A stretch of 64,000 nt of DNA from Rhizopus sp. PT2906 (taxonomy: Eukaryota > Mucoromycota > Mucoromycetes > Mucorales > Rhizopodaceae), in assembly GCA_025529335.1 (NCBI GenBank), contig JAMYHX010000009.1, positions 1 through 64,000 on the forward strand. Reading direction: 5' to 3'. Below, one piece after another: positions 34,770 through 45,742 of this stretch (within the stretch, counting starts at the first letter, position 1; each line of letters begins with the position of its first letter). The notes beneath the pieces were generated by a model. That model was not told where the DNA came from and ran no database searches. It saw only the letters and a list, made by a program, of their open reading frames with translations. Both the position numbers and the translations under genes were made by a program.

Positions 34770-36344
34770 TTAAATGTTCCAACACACCATTCTACCAGAT
34801 GCATTACCCGTCAACAAGGTCGGATTAGCTGTATTAGGATGAAATTGTATGACACTTGGAATGGCTGTGATATGGTCCTCATCATATAATTGAATTAGCT
34901 CTTTGCCATTCATTCCTGAATAAATATCTACTGTTTGACCCATATTGCCAATAACAAAATGTTGGTGCTCTAATCCATGATACTTGTTGTAATTCCATCG
35001 CGCTCTGAAGTTAGTCACCCATCTAACATATTATTAATACCAGACCATATATGCCACATTTATATTACCTTCCAGTATGATTGTTGTGAGGAATAGCGCT
35101 CTTTAGGTTCAATTCCTTCTTGTCTTTGCTTAGTTCAAACAATCTGATATAATCATCATAGGAGGTAGTAGCCAATATATCTCCATTAGGTGACCAGTAA
35201 CAGCTTGTGACGGAGTATCCATGATCAAATGACTGCAATGGGTCCTTTTTCAACTTTCTTTTATCCCAGACGGTAGCCGTCCGATCGTTCGATCCCGCTG
35301 CAAGTAAATCTTGATGAATCGGATTTATGTGGATGCAGCCAATCTTCTTCTCTCGTAGTGTATAAACCTTGGGGTTGCCTCCTTTTCTTTTATCTACGCA
35401 TGCTACTTCACCATCTGAAGTAGAAAACCAAATCTCTTTTTTTCTTAATATTCGCAATTCTAATTATTCTTGGAACTTACCAATTGTCCATCCTGCTGTA
35501 TGTCAAACGATGTGATCGGGAAGTGATCTGATCCTAAATCGAGTGTTTCAAACTCTGCCTTGTTCATATCAAATATCTTGACAAGTCCATCATAGGATGA
35601 TGTTATCAACTTGGTCTGATCAAAAGGATCAAACTTGATATCTGTAGCTGTTCTTGTATGTGGTCTATAATTGTATACAACTGGTCCTCCATCTTCATCT
35701 TGTCCTTCAATATCCCAAAATCCTAAATATCCTTCTACATCAATGGCGCAGCCCAATAGCTTTGCATTCGAAGGATGAAATCTATAGAGAAAATGAGCCA
35801 ATGTCACTCACTTCATTACCAATTTCTTACGCGCAGCCATTGATACGATTAGGCGTCACCTTGACCGTCGTCCAGTCATGCTTGATCTTTAGTTCCTTTA
35901 ATTGGTCTGCCAATGCTTTATCATTGACATCATCTTCTGTCTTTACCGTAGGCTCAATGTTTGGTATGAGAGCACGTTTCATCAGTGTCAACAGTTTTTC
36001 ATGCTCTTGTTCGTCCAAACTTTCGATCGTCTTTGGTCCTTCTCTCTCAGTTCTTGTCTCTTCAACATTCTTTTCAGGACTCTTGCCTCGAAGACGAGCA
36101 GAGACACGAGTAGGTTGTTGTGGCTCCTTTTTAACAGCGGGTGATCTCTTTTTGTTGCTGGTTGTTGTCTTGGTCTCTATCTTTCTGCGTTTAATACCCA
36201 ATGAAGGTATATCCAGTGTCTTTAACAATTCTTCGTTAGCTCTTTATTGTTTTATATTAGACTTTTTAGTTTAAAGGCTTTGCATTATTGTTATTACTTT
36301 ATGTTTTCAAGTCGTTTCTTTTCGTATTCGGATAAATTAGGCAT
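34770..36344 (-). CDS. CMR1: DNA damage-binding WD40 protein Cmr1 (WDR76 family)
   Basis: Five exons on the minus strand: 36298-36344, 35831-36241, 35481-35781, 35069-35433 and 34770-35022, about 458 residues. The N-terminal 130 residues are polar and basic (KRRKIETKTTT, SARLRGKSPEK), followed by a WD40 propeller with family-specific stretches: IWFSTSDGEVACVDKRKGG, DLLAAGSNDRTATVWDKR and TTSYDDYIRLFEL. Length and organisation match Cmr1/WDR76. In yeast Cmr1 binds DNA after damage and gathers with misfolded protein in an intranuclear compartment. The start MPNLSEYEKKRLENIKANEELL is the typical family beginning. The gene lies 109 bases downstream of the RasGEF gene on the same strand. Confidence 0.92.
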
Positions 36345-36453
36345 TATGAGTTTGTACTTTTATTATGAGTATTTTTTTTTTCTACTACGAAAAAAAAAAA
36401 AGAAAAAAAAAAGATAAAACAATGGTGTTTTTGACGCGTTGTGTGACTATTTT

Positions 36454-39400
36454 TTACAAGAATCCAGATTCTTGCAATAATCGAGTGATCTTTTCATCAT
36501 CCCTTTCCCTTGGTTCTATCTTTAAACTTTCATTATACAATTGCTCTTCATCCCTTGTACTTAGTAGGTTTGCTTTAATAAATTCTTGTATCTCTTCTAC
36601 AGGTTTTAATTGGTATAAAGAAGATTGATACTGTTGAATTTCACGAATCACTTCGGCTGTCTTGGCTCTTTTAGCAAAATTGATCAACTCCTTGTTCTTT
36701 TTGAGCTCGTTTGAATTACCATCCTCGATAAATGTAAGATCTTGTAGATAAATACCCAAAAATGGAATACAAGGTGGATTGACGGAATGAATAAGGGCTC
36801 TGTATTCTGTAAAATTTCGGTTGGCACCCATGATCTTACGGATATGTTGGAGTATCTGATTTGTCCTGGCTCCCACTGCTTCCCATGTACGTTTCAATCG
36901 TCCGACCGAACTGTTATCAAATGCAGACAGAATGGCCATACAGGTATTAAAGTTATTAAGTGCACGACATTTTTCTGCGACTTGCACCCAGTATTTAATC
37001 ACAATACTTCGCTTCTTCATATCATGTTGACTCAAAATCACATCCGAGACCCAAGAAGTGACCTGATTACAGTACTCGATGGATGCACGGATGTTGACCG
37101 CGACCGTGTCATCTTCTCTTGACCATGCCTTGTCTAAACACTCGATCGGTCGGATCGCACTGTAGAGCTTAAAGTCCATAATGGTTAACTGTCGTGCAAT
37201 TTCCAAGGCATCAATGTCTAGCAGCTTTACGCGTTTTAGATTCTTGGGTACAATAGGCTCAGGTGGAGCAGGTAAAGTGAGAATCATCTTCTTGAGCCCA
37301 ACGTTATCAACAGCAACGCCTTCTTTTCTTTTCTGAATCAAGGATTCGAGCTGTCCGTTGGAAAATTTGAGGGTATTCTTGATGTGAGTCTGTGTAAACT
37401 CCATGAGACGGTCAAGCAAGATACTATCATCTTCGTTGTAATACAGTTCAAGCCAATTCTTGAGTACGTTAAACACACGTAACCGCACCAGCTTCAGCTT
37501 CTTTTCTTCCCAGATCTTTTCTTCTTCCTCAGTCAGTCCTTCAGGACATTTCAGATTATATCTTGCCTCGAGCAGATCCAAAAGTTGCACAGAGGTACAA
37601 AATGATCGGTAAGTCAGCAGGAAGGTATTGATAAAGTTCATGTCAAAATAGTCATGCATCGTCAGTCGTTCCACTAGAGCAGGTAGTGTGCCTCCTTTAA
37701 CGTTGCCTTCCATATTGAATACAATGTCGTTGGGTCCATAATCGTGCTTTAAGAAATCCGGACGCTCGGTCGTCACAGGTTTACTTCCGACGACTTCCAA
37801 GGGCGCATCGTCCCCAAAGAATTTCTTGATCTTGTCCGACGACGGTGTTGTCTGTGATCGCTGGATCACAGGCGGTTTAGTAGAAGATTGTACGACCTCG
37901 GATTGATGCCTCTCTAACGGAACGACCGCTGTTGGTACTATCTCTTCTTCTCCTTCTTCCTCCTCCTCTAAAATGATTGATTCCTTCTTCTGTTCTGTCG
38001 TTTTTTTCGCTGACTGTGTAACCGAAGCCATACTGTTGCTCCTACTTCGATCTTTGGTTGCCAGATGCAGTACACTGGAACATATCTGCTCAATAGGATC
38101 AAACAGGGCAACTGCAGCTTCCTTTGTCTCTTCAAGTGAAATTGAAAAATCCCTGGTGTATTCATTTGTGAGTGCCTGGAGCTTGATGAAGAGTAAGCCA
38201 AGGGCATCGGCAAGAGCCCGCTTGCCCTGCTTCAAGTCATTCATTTCGGAGTGATCAAGCACGTTGCTAAAGTCCGTGTCGTCCAAATAAGCCAAAAAGA
38301 GGCCGGTTTGATTAGACAAGTTTCGGAAATGTGTGAAGAGCAAGACGATAAGTGAGTATTTGTCTTCACCTGACCAACCATTGACGCACGTCATGATCGT
38401 CTCTGCTGAATCTTGAATTGAAGTACCCATCGTCTCGAGGTTCTCTGCTAAATTGAGCTGTAGACTGTACCGGTTGTTGAGCATCATATCCTCCTTTTTG
38501 GCATCCAAAAAATTAAATTGTGGATCCGCAGGTATTAATGGTATCACCAGCTCTTGACAAGTGGATACAAAATGTTTCACCATACTTAGTAGCTCGCTGC
38601 ATTCCGCCAAGATGCGCTGATCATCCTGAGCTGCTTGGGCTGACAAGATCAACTTGGACATACAGGCCATCATTGTACGATGGTGAGTACGAAGACTACT
38701 GTGTGTGCGTATATAGATGGAGTCCTTGTCGATGGTGTTGGAAGAAACGAGCATGTATCGAATTGCATTCACAATCTGTGCTGCATGAGTTGGGTAAGTG
38801 AATTCTTGTTCACATTTGACGGCTGTGATCAATTGATGAATGGTGAGAGTAATGTAATAAAGTAGCTTTTGCCAATCTAATGATTCATTCATTTCTTTTT
38901 CTTCAGGTATGGATAATGTAGATGCTTTTGATATCTACACCAAATCAAAAGTGTAAGTTACTGTCCTAACCCATTAATTTTTTTTTTATTTACAAGGCTG
39001 GGCGTTTCAGGATATAAGTAGCTGCTCGTTGCTTGTGATGTTCTGGCTGTATAAGTTGAAAAATAGTGCGCCTATGAGTTACATAAATTAATTAACACAC
39101 GTTTTTAAAATCACAAAAAAAAAATTGTTACATCTTTGGAAGCTAATGTGCTTTGGTCAGACCATCGATAGTCATCTTCATCCTCTTCGTTGGGTGGATC
39201 AATCCTCATCTCCCCTGTAGCTATATTATAGTAATAGGTATCATCACCATCCTCTGTTCTCTGTAATATCCAATTGGATGTATTGTTGCTTAATAAACTA
39301 AGTCGATATTCTGTATTTCGTTTTCTAGGTGGTGCTTGCATTGGAGGTGGTGGTGGCTGAGGTTCTAATATCGCCTCTTCTTCTTCTTCTTCTTCCACTT

Positions 39401-39643
39401 CAATAATGCGCACATAGTTACTAGGAAACCAGCCTCTCATTCCTTTACACCTTTTTAAAAAGATAAATTTTCATGTTTGTAATCATAATAAAGGAAATGA
39501 ACTTACAGTCCATCCCACCAACCAGAAGGTAATTTAGTTAAAACGTCAATGTAATCATCTTGATCAAAGGAGAGAGAAGAAGGGTCATTTGACTTGAAAG
39601 GGTAAAGTGCTTGAACTCTACATAAAATAGGTACTTCTGTCAT
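36454..39643 (-). CDS. SH3-WW-RasGEF protein (Cdc25/Ste6-like Ras activator)
   Basis: Four exons on the minus strand: 39507-39643, 39132-39450, 38994-39071 and 36454-38934, about 1004 residues. Order: SH3 domain at about residues 12-58 (ALYPFKSNDP, GWFPSNYV), acidic and Pro-rich linker, a WW-like segment near 105-130 (WILQRTEDGDDTYYYN), a long helical middle, a RasGEF N-terminal domain (GTLPALVERLTMHDYFD) and the catalytic RasGEF domain in the last 250 residues (IDALEIARQLTIMDFKLYSAI, WVQVAEKCRALNNFNTCMAI, NPPCIPFLGIYLQDL). It should load GTP on a Ras GTPase at the plasma membrane, upstream of cAMP or MAP kinase signalling. Exon 3 is small; joining is supported by phase 0 on both sides. Confidence 0.9.
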
Positions 39644-39995
39644 ATAATTCGACTATGTAAAGGGTTATATTTAAAAAATATATATAGGGAAAAAAAAAAG
39701 AGAGAGAACAATAGGTTCTATTTTTCACGCTGAAGTGCAACAGAAATAAACTCCACAGTCATTTCCGAAATTGATATGCTGTGTAACATATAAAGTAAGC
39801 TTATTTTATTAGGTAAAGCTAAAACTGTCCCGAGTTCGAATCTAAACAGTGTATGAATATAGTTGATGTCCTTTTATTTACGAGTATTAAGAAGAAGAAG
39901 AAAGGGGGTAAAATGATATAAAAGAGGGAAAATGTATTAAAATGGTTAATGGTTGAAATTTTGTGTTATGCTTTTTCCACGTGCTGAAATGTATA
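39644..39995. other. Intergenic between RasGEF start and MFS stop
   Basis: 352 bases, AT-rich, with a short GA/AGA run. A B-box-like GTTCGAATC occurs at about 39834-39842 but no tRNA folds around it. Nothing else seen. Confidence 0.5.
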
Positions 39996-41591
39996 TTAAT
40001 AGCCTGAGAATGCGCGAATTTTGGACCCCTTGATTTTCATGAGCAGTAATAAAAATGCCCACACAAAATTAAGCATACCAAAGAAAAAGGTAACCCATCC
40101 TGGACCAACTGCGGCCGTCATGGGGTTAGCTATTAAACTAAGTACACAGGACCATATCATTCGCACTAAATTAGCAGCAGCTGTTACACTCGCACCACGA
40201 TCAGATACTGCATCTACCAGGTACGACATGGCCGGGTTAAAGATTTGAACCATAGCAAAGCATTGAACACCAAACATTATAATCGATACCCACACGCTCC
40301 AACCAAACTGAACCGGCCATCCCCATAAAAAGAATGAGAGTGGGTTTAATATAAAGGCTGCTGGCCAAACATTAGGTGCCAATCGATCTTCTGGTACGGC
40401 TATACCCCCTCGTTTGGCTCGCGCACGGTTCAGAAAGAAATCAGATAATTTACCAGAAAACAGGGATCCAATGACTTCACCAAGCCCCGGTGATATGAAT
40501 GTCAAGCCAATCAGTCCAGAGCTTAAACCATATACAGATGTGTATAAGGGTGGAAGCATATTCTCAATGGCAAACATGCCTCCAAATGCAAATCCAGTAG
40601 CCATGGAAAAGATCAAGACGAAAGGATGTCTCAGTAAGGCCTATTTTATGGTTAGCAATATTCCCCTTTAAATATAAAATAAACTTACAAGTGATGCGAG
40701 TGGGTTCATTGATTTTGATTCAACGACTGTTAATTGTTCGTCTAATGTTGCTGGTGTCGTCTCACCCTTCTTTTCAGCGTATTCTTCTTTTCCCCACACA
40801 CTTTCTTCTCTATATGTCTCTTCCATTGCAAAAAAGACCAAGAGCAGAATCAAACATCCAAAGACAAACAATAACCAAAACACAGATCGCCATCCCCATC
40901 TTTCAACTAAATATCCTCCAATGATCGGTCCAAACAAAGGTCCTGCAAACTGTCCTGTAAAATAAATGCCCAATGCATTGCCTCTTTCATGAACTTCGTA
41001 TACATCTGCTACTGATCTACATAAATATATCACTTCCTGTCGTACCGCTTTTTTATTTTATTTGGACTTACCCTGCACCAATAGCCCAAGCTGAAGAGAT
41101 ACCTGTAGCTTGCAGTATTCGCATACCAAGTAACACATAGATGTCATTGGCAAACACAGCTGCAAGTGAACCCACGGTATAGATCACAATTGAAAAGAAA
41201 TAAACAGATCGACGTATCTTCCAATGATCACTGATGCTACTATAAAATATGGGCTTTTTTTTTACTATGAATATCAATCGATTTAAGAGAAAAAGAAAAC
41301 TTACAGCAATTCCCATAAATAGCATGTACACTGAGTTACTAAGGGTTACCATAATACTTGGACTGTCTAATTCTACTGTAACTGCTTCTAATGCTGGTAA
41401 CTGATAACGAAATGAATAAACATGGTATATCAAATGAAGAGATACGTTACATAGATGGTAGAGCAAAAGCCAGGAATAATGGCAATAAAGCACACAAGAC
41501 TTAACAGCAGTCGTTTACGCCATGCAGGCAGTAACCGTGGGTCTTGAGTTACGGGTATCTTTATTCTAAATAATGTTTCTAAATATTTCAT
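39996..41591 (-). CDS. Major facilitator superfamily transporter, DHA1-like
   Basis: Five exons on the minus strand: 41451-41591, 41305-41400, 41072-41253, 40689-41016 and 39996-40640, about 463 residues. Evidence is a series of hydrophobic segments forming about 12 helices, the early block LPALEAVTVELDSPSIMVTLSNS, GIAPIFYSSISDHWKIRR (motif A region after helix 2), and ERGNALGIYFTGQFAGPLFGPIIGG (motif C-like, typical of drug:H+ antiporters). The first exon carries a short cytosolic tail and helix 1. These fungal DHA1 proteins export drugs, polyamines or other small molecules; the substrate cannot be told here. The acceptor chosen for exon 3 (after a poly(A) run) restores the expected GIAPIF. 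Confidence 0.88.
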
Positions 41592-41975
41592 AAGTAAAAA
41601 AAAAAAGAGAGAGAAACAGAGAGAAAAAAAAATTTTATCTTGTTATCTTTTTTTTTTTTTCTGCAAAAGCGAAACGCTGAGTTAATATTCCACTCAATCT
41701 GTTTAGCCCCTGATTTCTCCAAAGCAATAACCCACATCTTGTACAAATATCAACAGAAACATCCTTTTCTTCATATAAAAAGAGGACAAAATAAGTGATA
41801 GAAGTTTCAGGAATATACAGAAATATCAAGTTACATAAGGTATAAGGTTCTTGTAACTCAGTCTTTATTGCTTGTCACCATAGCAACAACTTACGACAGT
41901 ACATCATGTATCTATTTTTAAAAAAGACTTACTCTATCCATTATGTTTACAAAGAATTAAAATTTAGGGCACTCT
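41592..41975. other. Intergenic: MFS promoter with X-box-like site
   Basis: 384 bases without a gene. It contains GTCACCATAGCAAC at 41874-41887, an exact match to the RFX X-box consensus GTNRCC-N2-RGYAAC, about 280 bases upstream of the MFS start codon. Confidence 0.5.
41874..41887. promoter_or_regulatory. X-box-like RFX site
   Basis: GTCACCATAGCAAC fits GTNRCCATRGYAAC with no mismatch. In fungi RFX proteins such as Crt1 repress DNA-damage genes through X-boxes. Function here is an inference from the match alone; a single 14-base site can occur by chance. Confidence 0.35.
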
Positions 41976-43767
41976 CTAACTCGATTTCACTTGTTCAATC
42001 TCTTGTTTCCAAAGCAGTAACCACTTTTCTCTAGTCGACGACTGCACTCTGTATGCCCACAAAGCAAACTCGAGAAGTTCATATTTCCACCAGGCCACCA
42101 CTAAATTTTTGAAAAGCTCCCAAGCAGCAGAGAGTGTCAAGGCACTTTGAAGACGATGCAGCAGATTTATTTTTTGATCTATCCAAACCGCTTCTGCGCA
42201 GTAGCGGCCCATGAGAGCGTAAGTCATATATTTGTCCTTGCTCTTTCTTAGGTTTTCGTCAAGGCTGCGAAGAAGATCACTTGTCTTTAGAAGTAATACC
42301 ACAATACGCGGCAGAGTCTCGAGAATATCGTAAATGCGATTCAGAAAATGCTTTGCACGACCAGACACTCGGCTGATCTCCGTGATCGTTCGATCAGACG
42401 AAAGACTGGCGGATTGGATCGTCGACCATTCCCGTCCAGTCAAGAGAGAAGCAAAGAGCCGATGCGACTCTGGTCGACAACCCACGCGGAGTGAGTATTT
42501 ACGTATACCTTCTTCTTCGCCTCGAATTAACGATGTCCACAGGTGCGCATAATCAGTGCGTAATTGGTCAGTGAGGGTTCGGTACAGCCCGTGGTCTAAG
42601 AGAACAACATCAAAATTGTAAGGATGAGTTCGGGTTCTTTTGGCAGGTCGAATAAAGATATTGCCAGGATCTATTGCTTCAATATGAGAACGTGAGCTGA
42701 CACTATAGAATTGTTCTTACGTGGATCGCAGTGTACAAATCTACAAGCAATAAGTATATGTCAACATGCCGTCACTCTATTTACCCATCAATAAACATCA
42801 TTTTTGAAAAGATGTTTGTTATCTCTGTTGACACCGCACTCGAATCGATATGATGTTTTTCAAGATATTCCAAGTCGTCCACTCGTGCTCCGTCAATAAC
42901 TACACAGCTGTTAGTTCTTTCTTCTTTATTTTTTTTTAGATATTTACACTCCATGCAGAGAATTCGCCTTTTGGCCCAAATGATATTTGGAATCACTAGT
43001 GCTGTTGAGCAGTGTTCAAAATTCTTCTTGACCTGCAAGGCATTCGCAGCCTCATGCTCAAAATCGAGTTCTTGAGGTAGTGATTGCTCCATTTCTTCCA
43101 TGATCCATTCAAAGCCAAAATCAGGAAATATGCGTTTGATGGTGTGAGTGATGAAGGAAACTGTCTGAAGATCAATCCTATAAAACTCATCTAGACGAGC
43201 ATGTTGAAATTTGACAGCCACCCACTGTGATCCTAGACGTGCCTTGTGCACTTGGGCAAGCGATGCTACACCGATCGGCTGCCAATTGAATTCATCAAAG
43301 ACGTCATCAAGTGATTGCCCGCAGTCATGCCAAAACATCGCTCGCAGATCCTCGGGCGTACTAGGGTCACAGCGATCCTGAAGGACAGCCAAGGTCGAAG
43401 TCCATTCGATCGGCAAGATGTAGTTCATTGTGGAGACATGTTGACCCAACTTGACATAGATCCCACCAAGTTTTTGAAGTCCTCTTAATACTCGTTGAGC
43501 AGATCGCAAGTGACATTGACTTTTGGCTTCGATGCATTCTTGTTCAGATGAGTACGATCTTGACTGTACCAACTTGTAATCAGTAGCAACCTGTAGACCG
43601 ATCCTGGCGGCAAGTCCTATACGTTGTGCAGCCGTCCAGATCAGTTTGGGACGATCATCAGATTCATACCAAATGAGACCCATGCCTCCTGCAAGACAAA
43701 GTGACCATCTCCTATTTGGCTTTAGATAAAGCCTTTGACTGAATGCTGTTGTGAAAGGTCGAAACAT
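41976..43767 (-). CDS. ABC1/UbiB (ADCK) family atypical kinase, probably mitochondrial
   Basis: Four exons on the minus strand: 42948-43767, 42785-42899, 42721-42740 (only 20 bases) and 41976-42670, about 549 residues. Family signatures: the KxGQ helix (VKLGQHVSTMNYILP), nucleotide loop GVASLAQVHKA, catalytic-type lysine in WVAVKFQH, catalytic loop HCDPHPGNIF and metal-binding LLDHGLY. The basic N-terminus MFRPFTTAFSQRLYLKPNRR and a hydrophobic GGMGLIWY segment suggest mitochondrial location. The GVAS loop resembles the ADCK1/ADCK5-Mcp2 branch, linked to mitochondrial lipid homeostasis, more than Coq8. The micro-exon is needed to build HCDPHPGN across two introns and is well supported by phase. 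Confidence 0.9.
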
Positions 43768-44180
43768 TGATTGAGAGTGTGTGTATTCCTTTCAGCAAGT
43801 AAACAATAGAAAAATTCTAGCGCCGGTTAAACTGTCGGAAGTGTGGTTGTAATCGAACAAATCAAAGTATACTTCAAAGTGTATTGGGTTAAAGCGTGTT
43901 GGCTGTTTCCATTTGAGAAATACAAACAATTCAGTGCTCATTTCCCCCCACTTTTTGTTTGATTAAAAGCTTTGATTTCTTGATGAAAGAGATATATGTA
44001 GGCTTCTTAATTCTATGTGAAGACAGACAGACAGAGAGACAGAGAGAGAGAGAGGAAGGAGAGCAACATAGTGAAAGAATAAAATGTGAAAAGTTGCTAT
44101 TTATGTCAGTCACAATGAAGCTTGCCACTTTTCAATAGTTTTATTTTTTTTCTTCTCTTTATAAAAACATTGTTTATAAA
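43768..44180. promoter_or_regulatory. Shared divergent promoter region, ABC1 kinase and DEF1
   Basis: 413 bases between two start codons that point away from each other. It contains a GA-rich microsatellite (about 44023-44054) and a T/C-rich leader before DEF1. No clear TATA box on the kinase side; other elements not recognised. Confidence 0.5.
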
Positions 44181-45727
44181 ATGAGTTCAACAGAAAAGAA
44201 TGACACCAAGAAACTCAAGTCCAAATATACCTCACAGTTATCAATGTTGAAAGAACTATTTACAGACTGGACAGAAGAAGATCTCTTATTTACTCTTCAA
44301 GATACGGACGGAGATTTAGAATTAGCAATTGACAGAATTAGCATAGGTATGCACAACACATGGCATAATATTTCACAACGGAATAAGCTTATAGATATGG
44401 CAATATACTTCAGGGCATGCTAATCAATGGGATGAAGTGAAAACGAAAAAGTCAAAGAAGGAAGTACAAGCAGTATCAACAACGACAGCAACAGCTACAA
44501 ATACAACAACAGCAACAACAACAAATGTGAATAATGGTACAAATAAACCTATACAAGAGAGTACATCACATAAACCAAGGTCAATGTCTAAGCAACAACA
44601 GCCACGATCATCAATTGGCAGAAAACCTCTTGTTCCATGGCAAACGACAACAATGAAGAAACCAACAGTAGATCCATGGTCAACCCCAGCAAGTCATGAT
44701 CCATTGAAGGCACCATCGAGTAATAAAAAGCCAAATAGTGCACCAAAGACATGGGCTAGTTTATTGCAAGAGTAAGGGCTCTTTCTTTTAAATTAAACAG
44801 TTGTTGACATTTTTTTGATTCCCAGATCAAACCCTGAACCCGTGACAAAAGACAAAACTGTCAATAATAACAAACAACAAGAACAACCAAGATCATGGCT
44901 TATGAATGATAATAAAGAAAAGAGTACGACTAAAGATGATCTATCAACACATTTAAGTAAATTAAAGTTGAATGAAGAAAGGACAGAGATCAAGTAAAGA
45001 CATGGTTAATGTATAAAATACATCAAATATAAACAAATAATTATTATATAGGCAATCAAGCGTTTTAGATGACTTGTTTAATTCTGTTAAACCACAGACT
45101 GAGAAGACATCATCTCTATTTAACTCGTTGGATTATAGTATTTATGGTGGCCATGATCAACAATATCGTAGTAATACTATGGTAATTCATATCTTTCAAT
45201 TATACAATCCATAGACTAATTGTTATTATTTATAGAATTATTATGACAATCGATCTACTCCTATCCATCCTGTCATTACTCCCACCAATGCTATCAACCC
45301 TGTCATTCCTGCCGCTACTACCACTACCCCTCCTGTTACAGTAAGTGGTAGCAGTAGCTTATGGAGTGATAAACTGGAGGCAAACAACTTGTTTTATGAC
45401 CAACCACCACCACCACCACAACAACAACAACAGCAGCCCATGTATAGTAATGCCTCTCAATTCGGCTACTATATGCCAGCACCAGCAATAACCAAGTACA
45501 ATCAAATGTATTTGGAACAACAACAACAACAACAACAGCCTCCACCCTCATTCTTTGCTAACTACAATACATATTATGATTTTTATTCAACTGAAAAGAA
45601 GCCCCAACAACAACAACAACAACAACAACAGCAGCAGCAGCAGCCTCAGCAACAACAGCAATCAACTCAGTATTTTAGTATGCCAATGTATCCTTATAAC
45701 CAACAACAACAGTACTGGAGTCAATAA
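44181..45727 (+). CDS. DEF1: RNA polymerase II degradation factor Def1
   Basis: Five exons (44181-44346, 44414-44771, 44826-44993, 45052-45181, 45236-45727) encode about 437 residues. The N-terminus is a CUE ubiquitin-binding domain (LSMLKELFTDWTEEDLLFTL, followed by DGDLELAIDRISIGHANQWDEV with the intron inside), the middle is Thr/Pro/Ser-rich, and the C-terminal third is a run of Gln and Pro with QQQ blocks. This is the layout of yeast Def1, which recruits the elongin-cullin ligase to RNA polymerase II stalled at DNA damage and is itself partly processed. It is shorter than yeast Def1 (738 residues), mainly through less poly-Gln. The stop lies only 15 bases from the stop of the convergent NST1 gene. 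Confidence 0.87.
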
Positions 45728-45742
45728 TAAAAAAGATTTTAT

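Noticed and set aside
34992..36274. Plus-strand Ser-rich frame at 35654-36274
   Set aside because: It is antisense to CMR1, whose spliced minus-strand reading has clear WD40 repeats.
39834..39842. GTTCGAATC, a B-box-like word suggesting a tRNA gene
   Set aside because: The flanking five bases on each side do not pair as a T stem, and no A box, anticodon stem or acceptor stem can be built around it.
45336..45551. Minus-strand Val-rich frame opposite DEF1
   Set aside because: It is the complement of CAA/CCA glutamine-proline repeats.
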